Source: an uncultured Sphingobacteriaceae bacterium
GTDB taxonomy: Bacteria; Bacteroidota; Bacteroidia; Sphingobacteriales; Sphingobacteriaceae
Reading direction: 5' to 3'
Assembly: GCA_946480915.1 (NCBI GenBank)
Contig: CAMLLO010000004.1
Coordinates: 62,001 to 126,000 of the forward strand
Length of the DNA stretch: 64,000 nucleotides
Shown here: positions 25,269 through 35,041 of the stretch, in pieces
Layout: each line of letters starts with the position of its first letter
Numbering within the stretch: position 1 is the first letter of the stretch
The notes under the pieces: generated by a model
What the model saw: the letters and a program-made list of their open reading frames with translations, nothing else
What the model was told of the DNA's origin: nothing
Databases searched by the model: none
Position numbers and translations under genes: made by a program

Positions 25269-28200
25269 ATGCGAAAACTTCTATCGAGTTTATCAATCGT
25301 GTTGCTATGGGCAACTATTGTCCTGGCACAAGAGCGTACCGTAACAGGTACAGTAACAGCCCAGGAGGATGGTCTGCCCCTCCCTGGAGTAAGTGTTAAA
25401 ATCAAGGGAACTACAAGCGGCACCCAAACCGGTGCAACGGGGCAGTATTCTTTAAGTATTCCCGGAAATAATGCAGTTCTGGTGTTTTCTTATATTGGAT
25501 TTGCCAATCAGGAGGTTGCAGTTGGATCACGGAGTGTTGTTAATGTAGCTTTAACTGTAGATGCAAAGCAGTTGAGTGAGGTAGTAGTAACTGCTTTGGG
25601 GATTACTAGAGAGGCTAAATCTCTCGGATATAGTACAACAGTTATTGATAATGAGGAATTAACAAAGGCTCGGGAAACTAATATCCTTAATTCCTTAGCT
25701 GGTAAGGTTTCGGGTGTCCGGGTTAACTCGCAATCAGGGACTTTAGGCGGCTCATCTAAAGTAGTTATCAGAGGTGTAAATTCTCTTGATGCAAGCAATG
25801 TACTGTATGTGATTGATGGTGTAACAGTTGGCAATGCAACAGCCGCCGGCGGAACAATATCTAATAATGTGGATTACGGAAACCGCATGGGCGATTTAAG
25901 TTCTGATGACATCGAATCGATGACCATATTAAAAGGCGCTGCGGCTACGGCATTATATGGTTCAAGAGCGAAAGACGGAGCGATTGTGATCACTACCAAG
26001 CGAGGAAAAAAAGGAAAAGCATCTGTCGATGTGAATTCATCTGTTAGATTTGACAATCCTTTAGTGCTTCCGGAATTCCAAAACGAGTATGCTCAAGGAA
26101 CCTTCAATGCGACAACTAAGAATTATGATTACAGTTTAAAGAATGTTAATGGCTGGGGACCAAGAATTGCTGATGTTCAAGGTCAGACCTTCCCGGATTT
26201 TTTAGGGAATCAAGTCACATTGCGAGCACAGCCTAATAATGTTAAAGATTTTTTCGACACGGGAGTTTCCTACCTGAATAATATTTCTTTTTCAGGAGGT
26301 GATGAAAACTCTGATTATCGGTTTAGTTTTAGTGCTGCGAATGAGAAAGGGATAGTACCAATGTCTAAGCTGAATAGATATAACCTTGGAGTAAACGCGG
26401 GGCGGCAGTTTGGAAAGAATTTGTCTTCCCGCTTTAGCGGTACATATACCAGGTCGAAAGCTGATGGCCGTCCTTCACAGGCCTCAAATAATCAGAATAT
26501 TATAACCTCTTCGGTTTTTAGCTTGCCCAGGGTGATCGATATCGCGCAGTTAAAATCAAATTTTGAAGATCCTGTTACTGGCAATCAGAATTTTTTAGGC
26601 AGCAATAAAGATGGCAATAACCCTTATTGGATTGTAAACTATAATACTAACAACAATTTAGTCGATAGATTTGCGGGCTCGTATGCGCTGACCTATAAAC
26701 CAATTGATTGGATAACGATTTCGAACAATTTGGGAGGGGATATTTACAGAGAAAGACGGTCTACAGTTGTAAGAAAGGGAACTGCAGGGACCTTAAACGG
26801 AAAGTTTTCAAACATGGATATCTTTTCAAGACAGATCAACAATGACTTGATTGCTACTTTTGTTCAAGATAATTTAGTTAAGGATTTTAAATTCAAATTT
26901 ATTTTAGGGGGTAACGTTAATACACGAGAATCTCAATCGACCAGTGTTGACGCAGTGGATTTAACAATTGACCAACTTTACAACTATACAAATGCCGCAA
27001 GTAAGACTCCAAATCTCGCATATTCTAAGCAGAGCTTAGTAAGCGCCTATGGCGATTTTGGTATAAGCTATAAAGATTATTTGTATTTAGATGTTACCGG
27101 TCGAAACGATTGGTCATCCACGCTGCCTGTTGAAAACAGGTCTTATTTTTACCCATCTGTAAGTGGCTCTTTGATCTTTTCTGAACTATTAAGGGATCAA
27201 AATTTAGATTGGTTAAATTTTGGTAAACTTCGTGCCAGTTGGGCATCTGTGGGAAGTGATTTATCCCCTTATAACCTCGATTATCAATATACGCCGTTTT
27301 CTACAGTATTCCTACAGTATATAAGCTCGGCTGCAACTGTATTTCCTGCGGGCCCGATATCTACTGCCTTCGCCGGTCCCAGAATTCTACCAAATGACAA
27401 GCTGGTCCCTCAGCGACAAAATTCATATGAATTTGGAACGGAAATGAAATTTTTAAGAAGCAGAATCGGCCTTGACTTTACCTATTATAATACTAAAACA
27501 AGAGATCAGCTCATACCAATTGATGTAGCCATTTCCACAGGTTATTTTAGTAAATATGTAAATGTCGGGCTTATCTCAAATAAAGGTGTGGAACTTATGC
27601 TAAACGCCATACCTGTACAAAATAGAGATTTTAGCTGGGGCATAGACTTCAATTTCGGCAAAAACAAACAAGTAGTAGAAGAACTGACTGAGGGTATTAC
27701 TCAGTACAGTCTGGCAAGTGGTTATAGCGGTCTGCAGATTAAAGCACTTGTGGGAGAGCCTTTCTCACTTTACGGTTCAAAGTGGGAACGAGATCCAGCT
27801 TCCGGAGAACTTGTAATCAACGCTTCGAATGGACTTCGCAGAGCGGTAGCTGATCAAAATCTAGGAAGCATCTATCCCGACTGGACCTTAGGTATTAATA
27901 ACCAGTTTAGTTATAAAAATTTCACGTTAAGTGGCTTAGTCGATATACGCCAAGGGGGTGTATTTTTTTCTGGAACTACCGCAAATTTGAGGGGGAACGG
28001 ACTTGCAGTGGAAACTGGCGGCGACAGAACTGCGATTGTGGATAAGGGGGTGGTACTGCAGAATGGAGCCTATGTTCCAAACACAACACCTGTAAGAAGT
28101 ATGCAAGATTATTGGTTGCAAAATTATGGCACATCTTTAACTGAGGCGAACATTTTCGACGCCTCGTACGTGAAGTTACGCGAGATTAGGTTTTCATACG

Positions 28201-28412
28201 TTTTACCTAAGGCGATCTTTAAGCAAATCGGCGCATTTAAAACGGCAGAGATTGGTCTCGAAGGAAGAAATTTATGGTTAATAAAAAGTCATAGCCCACA
28301 TGTTGATCCCGAGCTTAATTTCTTTGGAGCAGGTAGTGTTGGTGAAGGCGTAGAATTTAATAGTGTGCCATCAACCAGATCAATCGGGATGAATCTAAGA
28401 TTGTCGTTTTAA
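25269..28412 (+). CDS. SusC/RagA family TonB-linked outer membrane protein
   Basis: A 1047-residue outer-membrane transporter. The signal peptide is residues 1-20 (ending VLAQ). A carboxypeptidase-regulatory-like beta domain follows at about 23-98 (RTVTGTVTAQEDGLPLPGVSVKIKGT). The TonB plug is at about 110-225 with VLYVIDGV and MTILKGAAATALYGSRAKDGAI, and the rest is a 22-strand-type barrel ending in a terminal Phe (NLRLSF). It imports a ligand captured by the SusD-type lipoprotein encoded 12 nt downstream. No sigma/anti-sigma pair, glycanase or peptidase is adjacent, so the substrate is not indicated. Confidence 0.95.
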   Translation: MRKLLSSLSIVLLWATIVLAQERTVTGTVTAQEDGLPLPGVSVKIKGTTSGTQTGATGQYSLSIPGNNAVLVFSYIGFANQEVAVGSRSVVNVALTVDAKQLSEVVVTALGITREAKSLGYSTTVIDNEELTKARETNILNSLAGKVSGVRVNSQSGTLGGSSKVVIRGVNSLDASNVLYVIDGVTVGNATAAGGTISNNVDYGNRMGDLSSDDIESMTILKGAAATALYGSRAKDGAIVITTKRGKKGKASVDVNSSVRFDNPLVLPEFQNEYAQGTFNATTKNYDYSLKNVNGWGPRIADVQGQTFPDFLGNQVTLRAQPNNVKDFFDTGVSYLNNISFSGGDENSDYRFSFSAANEKGIVPMSKLNRYNLGVNAGRQFGKNLSSRFSGTYTRSKADGRPSQASNNQNIITSSVFSLPRVIDIAQLKSNFEDPVTGNQNFLGSNKDGNNPYWIVNYNTNNNLVDRFAGSYALTYKPIDWITISNNLGGDIYRERRSTVVRKGTAGTLNGKFSNMDIFSRQINNDLIATFVQDNLVKDFKFKFILGGNVNTRESQSTSVDAVDLTIDQLYNYTNAASKTPNLAYSKQSLVSAYGDFGISYKDYLYLDVTGRNDWSSTLPVENRSYFYPSVSGSLIFSELLRDQNLDWLNFGKLRASWASVGSDLSPYNLDYQYTPFSTVFLQYISSAATVFPAGPISTAFAGPRILPNDKLVPQRQNSYEFGTEMKFLRSRIGLDFTYYNTKTRDQLIPIDVAISTGYFSKYVNVGLISNKGVELMLNAIPVQNRDFSWGIDFNFGKNKQVVEELTEGITQYSLASGYSGLQIKALVGEPFSLYGSKWERDPASGELVINASNGLRRAVADQNLGSIYPDWTLGINNQFSYKNFTLSGLVDIRQGGVFFSGTTANLRGNGLAVETGGDRTAIVDKGVVLQNGAYVPNTTPVRSMQDYWLQNYGTSLTEANIFDASYVKLREIRFSYVLPKAIFKQIGAFKTAEIGLEGRNLWLIKSHSPHVDPELNFFGAGSVGEGVEFNSVPSTRSIGMNLRLSF

Positions 28413-28424
28413 AAAAAGAATCTC

Positions 28425-29876
28425 ATGAAAATTCAAAATAAATTTTTAACCGGTTTACTTCTTCTTCTTGTTTCCATTGGAGCAATATCTTGTAAGAAGT
28501 TTTTAGATATAAATACGAGCCCTTTAACTGCCACCAAAGTGGAACCTAAACTGCTTTTTGGTTATGCTATTACAGCTTGGGATGTAAACAAAAATAGTGG
28601 CGATAACTGGCTGCCAATAGGAATAATGGTTCAAACTCTTGCCAGTGGAAACGATATTGATTGGTTTGGAGGAAATGCATATGATATTAATAACACCACT
28701 TTAGGTAATACCTGGAAGGTTTATTATAGTACTGCTGGTAATAATTTGAAACAAGCTATCAAGATAGCTGAAAGTTCAAATCCTGTCAACAACAATGCTG
28801 CGGCACAGTGTAAAATTTTGCTGGCACAAATGATGTATGAAGCTACGATGTTATATGGAGACATCCCATTTTCGCAAGCTTGGAATGCTGATCAATTTCC
28901 ATATCCAGAATACGATTCACAAAAAGACGTATTAGAAGGCGTTATGAAGCTTTTAGACGAAGCCAACTCACAGATTGACCCAACAAGCACTTTGAAAATC
29001 TCCGATTATGATATTTATTTTAAGGGAGATATGGCTAAATGGAAGAAGGCGGCAACTTCATTGAAATTTAAGATTTTGATGGTGATGGTTGATAAAGATC
29101 CATCCAAAGCTGCGGTTATAGGGCAATTACTTGCTAGTCCAACTTCGATGATATCTTCCGCAGCAGACAATTGGATTCATTCTTATGCAGGAACATCAAA
29201 TCAGGAAAATCCTAAGTATCGACTGTTTAAAACCTATACGAATAATGTAAACACTTTCTTGTATGCAAATACTCAAGTGTTTAAATATATGGAACCAGTA
29301 AACGATCCCCGTATTCCCAAATACTTTAAAAAGGGCGCAGATGGCCAATATCATTCTTTAGCAGCGGATGAAGACTTCACGGCGAACTCTTCCTTAATAA
29401 ATGATTATCTATACCGACCAACTGCCCCATCGTTAATTCTAACCTATCAGGAGATAGCATTGCTTCAGGCCGAAGCTTATGCGAGAGGGTTGGGGGTTAC
29501 CAAAAATCTGGTAACAGCCCAACAACTATTTAGAAATGGTGTCGAAGCTTCTATGAAATTTTATGAAGCAGATAACGCGGCCATTAATACTTATTTGACA
29601 ACTCAGTTACCAAATTTGGTGATTGCTGCAGATCCGGTCAAAGAAATTCATATCCAACAATGGGTTGATTTGATGGATCGCTCGCTTGATGCATTTATCC
29701 AATGGAGAAGATCCGGACCAGAAGGCAGTGAAACGCCTGCCTTAACTGTTCCGCCATTGGCAACTCAGGGACCTTTGATTAGGAGATTTACTCTGTCACC
29801 TGACGAGTTAACTTCAAATCCTAATATTCCAACTCCTCAACCGAAATATTATGATAAGATGTGGTTTGATTTATAA
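28425..29876 (+). CDS. SusD/RagB family nutrient-binding lipoprotein
   Basis: A 483-residue surface lipoprotein. The signal peptide ends in GAISC with lipidated Cys at about residue 23, followed by KKFLDINTSPLTAT. The ordering of helices, ILLAQMMYEATMLYGDIPFSQAW and the C-terminal VKEIHIQQWVDLMDRSLDAFIQWRRSG match the SusD-like_2 subgroup. That subgroup is often paired with SusC proteins of unknown, sometimes peptide, substrates. It is co-transcribed with susC and followed by a terminator. Confidence 0.93.
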   Translation: MKIQNKFLTGLLLLLVSIGAISCKKFLDINTSPLTATKVEPKLLFGYAITAWDVNKNSGDNWLPIGIMVQTLASGNDIDWFGGNAYDINNTTLGNTWKVYYSTAGNNLKQAIKIAESSNPVNNNAAAQCKILLAQMMYEATMLYGDIPFSQAWNADQFPYPEYDSQKDVLEGVMKLLDEANSQIDPTSTLKISDYDIYFKGDMAKWKKAATSLKFKILMVMVDKDPSKAAVIGQLLASPTSMISSAADNWIHSYAGTSNQENPKYRLFKTYTNNVNTFLYANTQVFKYMEPVNDPRIPKYFKKGADGQYHSLAADEDFTANSSLINDYLYRPTAPSLILTYQEIALLQAEAYARGLGVTKNLVTAQQLFRNGVEASMKFYEADNAAINTYLTTQLPNLVIAADPVKEIHIQQWVDLMDRSLDAFIQWRRSGPEGSETPALTVPPLATQGPLIRRFTLSPDELTSNPNIPTPQPKYYDKMWFDL

Positions 29877-29900
29877 TATTCAACATTAGGAGGTATTATC

Positions 29901-29935
29901 ACGGCTGGAAATAAAATTCCAGCCGTTCTTGTATT
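29901..29935 (+). terminator. Terminator after susCD
   Basis: A 10-bp stem (ACGGCTGGAA and its complement) with a 6-nt loop, then a T-rich run, starting 24 nt after the susD stop. Confidence 0.8.
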
Positions 29936-30191
29936 TATAAAAGCCAGCTCAAGTCTTTTTTTCAAACTTTTTAGCATTTTAGTAACAATCAATTTCCCCC
30001 CACACCTATTACGAAATTCTTTTGAAACATCCTTTTTTCCTATGAGAGACTTTTGGCAGCATCCGGACTTGTTAAATCGGTTGCGACCATTGAACATGGT
30101 GTCATGAATGAATAACTGTACGGAGAACCAGTTAAAATATTCCTTTCTTGAATTATAAATGGAGTTGTATTGGCCGGTTTTAAATAACCTT
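29936..30191. other. Intergenic stretch with no supported gene
   Basis: Between the susD terminator and the LD-carboxypeptidase stop there are about 255 bp. Minus-strand frames of 62 and 82 codons exist but show no recognisable motif. They could be random or eroded coding sequence. Confidence 0.4.
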
Positions 30192-31097
30192 TCAGAACCT
30201 TACCGTAACTTTCTCCGGCTCCACACATAGAGTTACAATCTCCCCCAAAATTAAGGCGTGATTATCGTCAATATGCCCAGCCGGGAAATCAAAGCATACC
30301 GGGTAATCATATTGTTTGACCATTTCTATAATCATTTCCGGAAGAGTGCTCCCAAACGAAATTTCGTTGTCTTTTAAATCAGTGAAACCACCTACTATTA
30401 AACCTTTAAGTCTGGCTAGTTTCCCCCCTCGTTTTAAGTTCCAAAGCATCCGGTCAATCGAATACATGTATTCACCTACGTCTTCAATAAACAGGATTTT
30501 ATCAGCAAAATCCATCTCAGAAATAGAACTGCCTAACATGACAAGCAGCGTTAAGTTTCCTCCTATTAATGGTGCACTTACCTTTCCTTGTTTATTGAGG
30601 GGATGGCTCGGGAGTTCATATTTCAAAGGTTCTCCAAATAACGCTTTACGCAAAGACTCTAAAGAGGGTTTGGTTCCGTCAGGAACGTTTAGAGGCATTT
30701 GACCATGTATGGTTTGTATTTGGCACATTTCAAAAATGTGGCTATGAAGTATGGTGATATCGCTGAATCCGACAATCCATTTGGGATGGGCTTTAAACTG
30801 GGTAAAATCCAGCTCATCGATAATTCGAATCGTACCATATCCCCCTCGAGCAGCAATAATTGCTTTTATTGAGGGGTCATCTAAAAACCTTTGCAGATCG
30901 TCTCTTCTTAATTCGTCTGTCCCCGCATACTGGAAATGTGAAGCGGTAACAGTTTCGCCAAGAATAACCTCCAATCCCCAGCTTTCCAACAATTTTATAG
31001 CGCTGTCAATCGGTCCCGGCAATTTCTTTGCAGGGCATGTGATGGCGATTTTATCGCCTTTTTTTAAAAATGGCGGGGTTGTTAAAGATGACAACAT
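30192..31097 (-). CDS. LD-carboxypeptidase (peptidase family S66, LdcA-like)
   Basis: A 301-residue serine peptidase that removes the terminal D-Ala from tetrapeptide stems during peptidoglycan recycling. The N-terminal block KKGDKIAITCPAKKLP is typical. The nucleophile Ser is in GFSDIT near residue 115, after ARGGYGTIRIIDELD. The charge-relay Glu is in LFIEDVGE near 205, and the His is in DFPAGHIDDNHAL near 275. No signal peptide is seen, so a cytoplasmic location is likely. It converges on susD and diverges from metG. Confidence 0.93.
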   Translation of the reverse strand: MLSSLTTPPFLKKGDKIAITCPAKKLPGPIDSAIKLLESWGLEVILGETVTASHFQYAGTDELRRDDLQRFLDDPSIKAIIAARGGYGTIRIIDELDFTQFKAHPKWIVGFSDITILHSHIFEMCQIQTIHGQMPLNVPDGTKPSLESLRKALFGEPLKYELPSHPLNKQGKVSAPLIGGNLTLLVMLGSSISEMDFADKILFIEDVGEYMYSIDRMLWNLKRGGKLARLKGLIVGGFTDLKDNEISFGSTLPEMIIEMVKQYDYPVCFDFPAGHIDDNHALILGEIVTLCVEPEKVTVRF

Positions 31098-31243
31098 ATG
31101 TGAGCTAAAAAGGTTAAAGGTAAAAGCTTAACGCTGAAAGCGCAATACAACGCGATTTAAAAATTAAGATCCCAGGGATTTGATGATAATTTCACCTGGA
31201 AGCGCCATTCTTACGAGATGTTTACATTAAATTCATCTGCATA

Positions 31244-31272
31244 TTTGCACATATAAATTTACCTTATCTTTG
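31244..31272 (+). promoter_or_regulatory. metG promoter, TTTG-N17-TATCTTTG
   Basis: A -33-like TTTG at 31244-31247 and an exact -7 box at 31265-31272, 21 nt before the metG ATG. This is a textbook Bacteroidota sigma-ABfr promoter. Confidence 0.75.
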
Positions 31273-31293
31273 TGCCCATTATAATTTTGATTG

Positions 31294-33351
31294 ATGTCTG
31301 AGCTCGATAAATATAAACGATTTACAGTTACTTCCGCACTTCCTTATGCCAACGGTCCATTACATATCGGGCATTTAGCCGGCGCCTATATTCCAGCTGA
31401 TATTTTTGTAAGGCACATGCGGCTAAAACGCAAGGATATTATTTACATGTGCGGATCTGATGAGCACGGAGCTGCGATAACTATAAAGGCCAAAAAGGAA
31501 GGCATAACGCCAAAAGAGATTATAGATAAATATCATACTCAGATAAAAAATAGTTTTGAAGAGTTTGGGATTGCATTCGATATATATCATCGTACATCAT
31601 CCCAAATTCATCATGAATTATCCCAGGAATTTTTCCTTAATCTTTATGAGAAAGGCGAATTTATTGAGAAAGAATCTGAGCAATATTATGACGAGGAGTA
31701 TGATCAATTTCTTGCCGACAGATACATTGTCGGTACCTGCCCGAATTGCCATAATGAAGGGGCATACGGAGATCAATGCGAAAAATGCGGGACATCTCTT
31801 AACCCGATGGATCTAATAAATCCTAAATCCACTTTAAGTGGAAAAGAGCCCATATTGAAAGTCACAAAACATTGGTATCTGCCACTAGATAAATATCAGC
31901 CCTGGCTGGAAGAATGGCTTTTAGAGGGCAAAAAGAATCTTTGGAAACCGAACGTTTATGGCCAATGCAGTTCATGGTTAAAAGCCGGATTACAACCCCG
32001 CTCTATGACCCGGGATCTGGACTGGGGAATTGATGTTCCACTGAAGGAAGCTAAAGGGAAAAAACTTTATGTATGGCTTGATGCTCCTATCGGATATATT
32101 TCTGCTACAAAACAGTGGGCGCTGGATAATGGAAAAGACTGGGAGAAATACTGGAAGAAACAGGAGAATGAAGAAGATGATTCTTATTTGGTGCATTTTA
32201 TAGGAAAAGATAATATCGTTTTTCATTGCATTACTTTTCCGTCAATCCTTCATGCACATGGCGAATATATTTTACCGCAAAATGTTCCGGCAAACGAATT
32301 TTTGAATCTTGAGGGAGATAAGCTTTCTACATCGAGAAATCATGCCGTTTGGCTTCACGAGTATTTGGAGGAATTTCCCGGCAAGCAGGATGAACTGCGT
32401 TACGTCCTGACCTCAATTTTGCCGGAAACATCCGACAGTGAGTTTACCTGGAGGGATTATCAGGCTCGTATCAATAATGAACTTGTAGCAATTTTGGGAA
32501 ATTTTGTGAACCGCGTTATGATATTGATGCACAAATATTATGAAGGAAAGGTAGAAGGAAACACAAGTTTGGCAGATGCCGGACTTGAAAGCCAGATCAA
32601 TGCTATTTATAGTGATGTTGACGGAAGTATAGAGAGTTATAAGTTCCGTCAGGCCTTATCGTCTGTTATGGACCTCGCTCGTTTAGGAAATCGTTATCTG
32701 ACGGAAAATGAGCCATGGAAAACCTTTAAAACAGACCCTTTAGCTACACGAGAAGTTTTGCAGAATAGCTTACATATTATTGCACACTTAGGCACACTGC
32801 TGCAACCAATTCTTCCGCGAACCGCGAAAAAAATATTTTCTATGCTTAATTTGGGTGAGTCAGCTTTTTACGACCAGAAGCTTGAGTTTGCCCAAGGTCA
32901 TCAGTTAAATGAGCCCCAGCTTTTATTCGAGAAAGTTGAAGACGATGTAATCGAAAAGCAGTTACAAAAATTAAGTAAAAAATCAGAAAATATGAATGCT
33001 ACCATTGAAGTTTCTCCTGCAAAAGAGAATATTAATTTTGAACAGTTCGCTGCGATGGATATTCGGATTGGGACAATATTAGAGGCGGAGAAAGTTGCGA
33101 AAACAAAAAAATTATTAAAATTAAAGATTGATACCGGAATCGATCAGCGCACAGTTGTTTCGGGTATTGCCGAGTATTTTGAGCCTGAAAATATTATTGG
33201 ACAACAAGTGAGTATTCTTGTTAACCTGGAGCCAAGGGAAATAAAGGGAATTGTTTCTCAGGGGATGATTTTAATGGCCGAAGACAGTGACGGGAAATTG
33301 AGTTTTGTTTCTCCGTCAAATGTGCTGCAGAATGGATCGGCAGTTAGATAA
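31294..33351 (+). CDS. metG: Methionine--tRNA ligase
   Basis: A 685-residue class I synthetase. The HIGH motif is at residues 24-27 (GPLHIGHLAG) and the KMSKS equivalent is KLSTS (GDKLSTSRNHAVW, near 345). A zinc knuckle CPNC...CEKC lies near 150-165. The last 115 residues are the EMAP/Trbp111-type tRNA-binding OB domain (FEQFAAMDIRIGTILEAEKVAKTKKLLKLKIDTG). ATG 31294 is the start; the codon just before it is TTG. Its own promoter sits upstream and a tRNA-Arg gene follows. Confidence 0.97.
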   Translation: MSELDKYKRFTVTSALPYANGPLHIGHLAGAYIPADIFVRHMRLKRKDIIYMCGSDEHGAAITIKAKKEGITPKEIIDKYHTQIKNSFEEFGIAFDIYHRTSSQIHHELSQEFFLNLYEKGEFIEKESEQYYDEEYDQFLADRYIVGTCPNCHNEGAYGDQCEKCGTSLNPMDLINPKSTLSGKEPILKVTKHWYLPLDKYQPWLEEWLLEGKKNLWKPNVYGQCSSWLKAGLQPRSMTRDLDWGIDVPLKEAKGKKLYVWLDAPIGYISATKQWALDNGKDWEKYWKKQENEEDDSYLVHFIGKDNIVFHCITFPSILHAHGEYILPQNVPANEFLNLEGDKLSTSRNHAVWLHEYLEEFPGKQDELRYVLTSILPETSDSEFTWRDYQARINNELVAILGNFVNRVMILMHKYYEGKVEGNTSLADAGLESQINAIYSDVDGSIESYKFRQALSSVMDLARLGNRYLTENEPWKTFKTDPLATREVLQNSLHIIAHLGTLLQPILPRTAKKIFSMLNLGESAFYDQKLEFAQGHQLNEPQLLFEKVEDDVIEKQLQKLSKKSENMNATIEVSPAKENINFEQFAAMDIRIGTILEAEKVAKTKKLLKLKIDTGIDQRTVVSGIAEYFEPENIIGQQVSILVNLEPREIKGIVSQGMILMAEDSDGKLSFVSPSNVLQNGSAVR

Positions 33352-33439
33352 TTAATATTCCTTCATACTCGTTGTCTTATTTGGCAAAAATCTGCACATT
33401 TGCACTTCTGCACGTTTCGCAGAATTTCAATGTGATATT

Positions 33440-33511
33440 GGTCCCGTAGTTCAACGGATAGAATAGAAGTTTCCTAAACTTTAGATATGGGTTCGATTCC
33501 CGTCGGGACCA
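33440..33511 (+). tRNA. tRNA-Arg, anticodon CCT
   Basis: A 72-nt cloverleaf. The acceptor pairs GGTCCCG with CGGGACC (33504-33510), the D stem is GTTC/GAAT, and the anticodon stem is GAAGT/ACTTT with loop TTCCTAA. The anticodon CCT is at 33473-33475. The T arm is ATGGG TTCGATT CCCGT and the discriminator base is A. CCA is not encoded and must be added after transcription. It reads AGG codons. Confidence 0.95.
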
Positions 33512-33560
33512 CAAAAAATGCCTTTCAGTTACATGGAGGGCTTTTTTTATCAGATTATTA

Positions 33561-33592
33561 AAAAGGAGCCGGCTATTTTGCCAGCTCCTTTT
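33561..33592. terminator. Terminator between tRNA-Arg and the RND operon
   Basis: A 13-position stem with one C-A mismatch (AAAAGGAGCCGGC against GCCAGCTCCTTTT) and a 6-nt loop. Flanking A and T runs suit termination from both sides. Confidence 0.75.
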
Positions 33593-33607
33593 ATTCCTGG
33601 CTGTTTT

Positions 33608-35041
33608 TTATTTCCAGCCACCACCCAAACCCCGATAGATATTAGTTACAGCATTTAGCTGCTCTTTTTTAGTTTCTATCAGTTCGAGTTTAGATTCCAG
33701 TGCATCTCTTTGGGTCATCAAAACTTCCAGGTAATCGGCTCTGGCAGACTTGAACAGATCATTGGAAATGTCGATTGATCTGGTCAGAGCGTTCACTTCT
33801 TTTAACTTCAGGTCATAGCTTTTTTCCAGATTGTTGATTTTAGAAAGTTGCGTGGAAACATCCAGGCATGCATTTAAAATGGAACGCTCGTAGTTATACA
33901 TGGCCTGCAGTTGTCGTGAATTGGCATTGTAGAATTCAGCTTTGATCCCATTTCTATTAATAAGAGGCCCGGCAAGGTCCCCTGCCAGAGAATAAAGCAT
34001 CGACTCTGGAAACTTCAGCAGATATGATGGCTTAAATGCCTGCAGTCCTAAGGAGGCTGAAATTCCAAATGATGGATAGAACTCTGCCCGGGCAACTTTA
34101 ACATCTAGTTTTGCTGCAGCTAATTCCAATTCAGCCTGTTTTATATCGGGCCGATTAGCCAATAATTGTGAAGGAATGCCAGAATTGATTGCCGTTGGCA
34201 CCAAGGCTAAAAAATTGCTCTTATCCCTGCGTATCTCCTGCGGATAGCGCCCTGCCAGAAAGTTGAGTCTGTTCTCTGTCTCTTTTATCTTTTGAAGAAT
34301 TTCATACTCCAGACTTTGAGATTTCAGAACTTCAGCTTGAAATTTCTGAACAGCTAATTCGGTTACCCTTGCGGCTTCTTTCTGAACTTTCACTATCTCC
34401 AAGCCATTTTTTTGCAGTTCGATGTTTTGCCTTACAATTTCCAGTTGATTATCCAAGGCCAGCAATTCGTAATAAGAATTTGCAACTTCAGCGATCAGAT
34501 TGGATAACACAAAATTTTTGCCTTCAACGGTGGATAGATACCTGTTAACGGCAGCTTTTTTAGCGTTATGCAGCTTTTTCCAGATGTCCACTTCCCAGTT
34601 CGCATAGGCTGCGGCAGTATAATCCATCAGAGGATCGGGAAACTCCTCTCCGGGAGTAATTTCCGTGGAGGCATCACCGGCACCCTGGCTGGTATATCTT
34701 CCAACTTTTTCAACTCCAAGGCCGAGTCTTGCACCAACTGTTGGTAGGATTTGTCCTTTTCTGAACCGGATATCATTTTTTGCGATTTCGATTTCCTGTA
34801 AAGTGATCATCAGCTCCTGGTTATTTTTCAGGGCAGTATCAATCAGGTTCACCAGGTTTTTATCAATAAAAAAGTTCCGCCACTGGATGGTTGACATATT
34901 GGTGGTATCCCGGTCGTGGTTGAAAGATGCGGGAACCGATTTGGTTTCGGTTGACTGCATGATTGCTGGAACCTTACAGCTTGCAAAAGCAAGGCTTGAT
35001 CCCAGTAAACCAATGCAGGTATATTTTTTGAGTTTATGCAT
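33608..35041 (-). CDS. RND efflux outer-membrane factor (TolC/OprM-NodT family lipoprotein)
   Basis: About 477 residues. The lipoprotein signal ends in AFASC with lipidated Cys22. The two repeated coiled-coil halves of an outer-membrane efflux protein follow, with RPDIKQAELELAAAKLDVKVARAEFYPS in the second half. I start it at ATG 35041 (MHKLKKY) because this overlaps the RND pump stop by 8 bp and puts the signal peptide at the N-terminus. A longer frame from 35071 would add ten residues. It is the last gene of the adaptor / pump / channel operon. Confidence 0.93.
   Translation of the reverse strand: MHKLKKYTCIGLLGSSLAFASCKVPAIMQSTETKSVPASFNHDRDTTNMSTIQWRNFFIDKNLVNLIDTALKNNQELMITLQEIEIAKNDIRFRKGQILPTVGARLGLGVEKVGRYTSQGAGDASTEITPGEEFPDPLMDYTAAAYANWEVDIWKKLHNAKKAAVNRYLSTVEGKNFVLSNLIAEVANSYYELLALDNQLEIVRQNIELQKNGLEIVKVQKEAARVTELAVQKFQAEVLKSQSLEYEILQKIKETENRLNFLAGRYPQEIRRDKSNFLALVPTAINSGIPSQLLANRPDIKQAELELAAAKLDVKVARAEFYPSFGISASLGLQAFKPSYLLKFPESMLYSLAGDLAGPLINRNGIKAEFYNANSRQLQAMYNYERSILNACLDVSTQLSKINNLEKSYDLKLKEVNALTRSIDISNDLFKSARADYLEVLMTQRDALESKLELIETKKEQLNAVTNIYRGLGGGWK

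Noticed and set aside
30040..30228. Minus-strand 62-codon frame overlapping the LD-carboxypeptidase end
   Set aside because: No recognisable motif, it overlaps a real gene in another frame, and no promoter was seen.
30316..31131. Two + strand frames antisense to the LD-carboxypeptidase
   Set aside because: The minus-strand frame carries clear S66 catalytic motifs over the whole interval; the + frames have none.
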